DNA of 5,515 nucleotides from Candidatus Dormiibacterota bacterium (GTDB taxonomy: Bacteria > Chloroflexota > Dormibacteria > Aeolococcales > Aeolococcaceae). The notes beneath the pieces were generated by a model that was not told where the DNA came from, searched no databases, and worked only from the letters and a program-made list of their open reading frames with translations. A program made the position numbers and the translations under genes. How positions within the stretch are numbered: position 1 is the stretch's first letter; each line of letters begins with the position of its first letter. The DNA lies in assembly GCA_003153215.1 (NCBI GenBank), contig PLXL01000235.1, forward strand, positions 1 to 5,515, written 5' to 3'. Of the stretch, positions 4,554 to 5,515 are shown piece by piece.

Positions 4554-5515
4554 ACCCAGGTGTCAGCGATGTCGGCGGTGTCGTTGACGGCGCCCCCGAA
4601 GAGGACCACCTGGCCGTCGTCTCCATCGAAGGCCATCTGCGCGTAGAAACGAGCCGGCGGCGAGGTCGCCGGGTGCAGCTGCTGCCAGACGCTGCCGTTC
4701 CAGGCCCAGAGGTCGTTGAGGGGGGGGCCGAGGACGTAAGTCTCGCCCTGACTCGCCGACGCCGGCGAGTAGCCGCTCGCGGTGTCGCCCCCGAAGAGAA
4801 GGGCCTCACCCAGGGCGGAGTCGTAGACCATGCTGGCTCCCACGCGGGGTGAGGGTGCGCCGCTACCCGACAGTTCCGACCACTTGCTGCCGTTCCACGC
4901 CCACATCGCTTGCGAGTGATCCCCGTAGAGGAGGATCTGGCTGGTCGCGGAGTCATAGACCATCTGCACGTCCCGCGAGTCACCGACCGAAGGCGGCGGC
5001 GAGATCGAGGGCGAAAGCGGGCTCCACGACGATCCATCCCAACTCCAGGTGGACGACTGGTACGGGGGCGCCGACGTCGAATTCGGGGCTGAGCCGGCCG
5101 TCGGAGACCAGAGAATCAGCGTCTGAGAGGAAGGGTCGTAGGCCATGACGCCGTCGGTATCGGGTTCTGGCTGAGTGTCCGCGGTCTGCGCCCCCGTCCA
5201 TGTCTGCCCGTTCCATTCCGACATCTCGGGCGAGTCCGCGCATCCGGGGAACCAGAGGGCATCGAACGTGTTGGTGGCGGCGTCGTAGGCGTTGGGCACA
5301 CCGACGGTCGGGGGCGCTTGAGTGGAGACCTGGGTCCACGCTGATCCGTTCCAGGTCCAGGTGTCCGTGTAGACCTCGCGGCCGAGGCCGCCACATCCGG
5401 ACTCACCCGCGCTGAGCACCACGGTGTGGGTGCTCGGGTCGTAGGCCACCGCCGCGGAGTCGCGCGGGAGCGGAGCCGTCGCGGGATGCAGTTGCGACCA
5501 GTCGTCCGCGGCCGC
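4535..5515 (-). CDS. Kelch-like beta-propeller protein, C-terminal part (partial, 5' end outside window)
   Basis: The frame is open from the window edge to the TGA at 4537-4535, giving 326 residues. The GTG at 5449 is internal, because the 22 upstream codons in frame continue the same repeat (DDWSQLHP...AAVAYDP). Repeats of about 45-60 residues follow the pattern Trp-x-Trp-Asn/Asp-Gly-x-x-Trp, a Pro-rich turn, a Tyr-Asp or Phe-Asp pair and a hydrophobic strand ending Phe-Gly-Gly. Anchors begin at visible residues 53, 101, 157, 205 and 270, plus a partial unit at the edge and a closing Trp-Val-Tyr-Gly at 320-323. This fits kelch or galactose-oxidase-like blades. Ser, Thr, Asn and Gly richness and two lone cysteines (Cys41, Cys92) in adjacent blades suggest an exported protein with a disulfide, but the N-terminus is not visible. 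No catalytic residues can be assigned, so binding or a structural role is as likely as enzyme activity. Confidence 0.85.
   Translation of the reverse strand, partial: AAADDWSQLHPATAPLPRDSAAVAYDPSTHTVVLSAGESGCGGLGREVYTDTWTWNGSAWTQVSTQAPPTVGVPNAYDAATNTFDALWFPGCADSPEMSEWNGQTWTGAQTADTQPEPDTDGVMAYDPSSQTLILWSPTAGSAPNSTSAPPYQSSTWSWDGSSWSPLSPSISPPPSVGDSRDVQMVYDSATSQILLYGDHSQAMWAWNGSKWSELSGSGAPSPRVGASMVYDSALGEALLFGGDTASGYSPASASQGETYVLGPPLNDLWAWNGSVWQQLHPATSPPARFYAQMAFDGDDGQVVLFGGAVNDTADIADTWVYGPAS

Noticed and set aside
4219..4587. 122-residue + strand frame containing an Ala-Gly-Gly-Leu-Glu-Pro-Pro motif
   Set aside because: This motif is what results from translating the complement of a tRNA T arm, and it falls exactly on the tRNA-like segment. 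The frame also overlaps the propeller gene.
4435..5037. 200-residue Arg/Pro/Ser-rich frame on the - strand
   Set aside because: It is an out-of-register frame of the propeller gene, which has clear protein repeats in the other frame.
4535..5449. GTG at 5449 as the start of the propeller protein
   Set aside because: The frame stays open to the window edge and the upstream residues continue the blade repeat, so the real start lies outside.
5508..5515. GCGGCCGC (NotI) site exactly at the window end
   Set aside because: An eight-base G/C palindrome is unremarkable in DNA this GC-rich. The reading frame runs through it normally, so there is no sign of a cloning junction.
1..5515. CRISPR array, insertion sequence or toxin-antitoxin pair
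   Set aside because: No regularly spaced direct repeats, transposase motifs, terminal inverted repeats or small paired genes were seen. The repeats in 4535-5515 are protein-coding blade repeats.

Overview
The window is GC-rich, with strong G/C bias at third codon positions, GTG starts and tightly overlapping genes. This suggests a high-GC bacterium of the Actinomycetota or Chloroflexota/Dormibacterota type. The lineage is inferred from composition and gene content only and is not proven.

Positions 1-2941 (+ strand) are the distal part of a SUF iron-sulfur cluster assembly operon. The last codons of a probable sufB are followed by sufD, a small Rieske [2Fe-2S] ferredoxin and the cysteine desulfurase gene sufS. 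The first two junctions are GTGA overlaps and the third is a 4-base gap, so the genes look co-transcribed and translationally coupled. SufS would release sulfur from cysteine, SufB/SufD would form the scaffold with an ATPase SufC that is not in view, and the Rieske protein could carry electrons or be a client. The scaffold or sulfur acceptor SufU, often encoded right after sufS in such operons, is absent. A 16-codon reading frame overlapping the sufS stop resembles the start of SufU and may be a remnant.

Positions 2942-3136 are a convergent intergenic stretch with two mutually exclusive stem-loops. Positions 3137-4219 (- strand) encode a 360-residue isocitrate/isopropylmalate-family dehydrogenase. 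Its substrate site matches eukaryotic-type (class II) isocitrate dehydrogenase, but its coenzyme loop and shortened middle look like the NAD-type branch.

Positions 4220-4534 hold no convincing gene. They contain a possible promoter with a dyad just upstream of the dehydrogenase and, on the - strand, a tRNA-3'-end-like segment (T arm, acceptor strand, CCA) with no tRNA body. Positions 4535-5515 (- strand) are the C-terminal part of a kelch-like beta-propeller protein that runs off the window edge.

Most of the window is ordinary housekeeping sequence, and I found no clearly new multi-gene system. The most notable points are the mosaic dehydrogenase, the missing or eroded sufU, the Cys-Cys pair at the SufS active site and the orphan tRNA-like 3' end.
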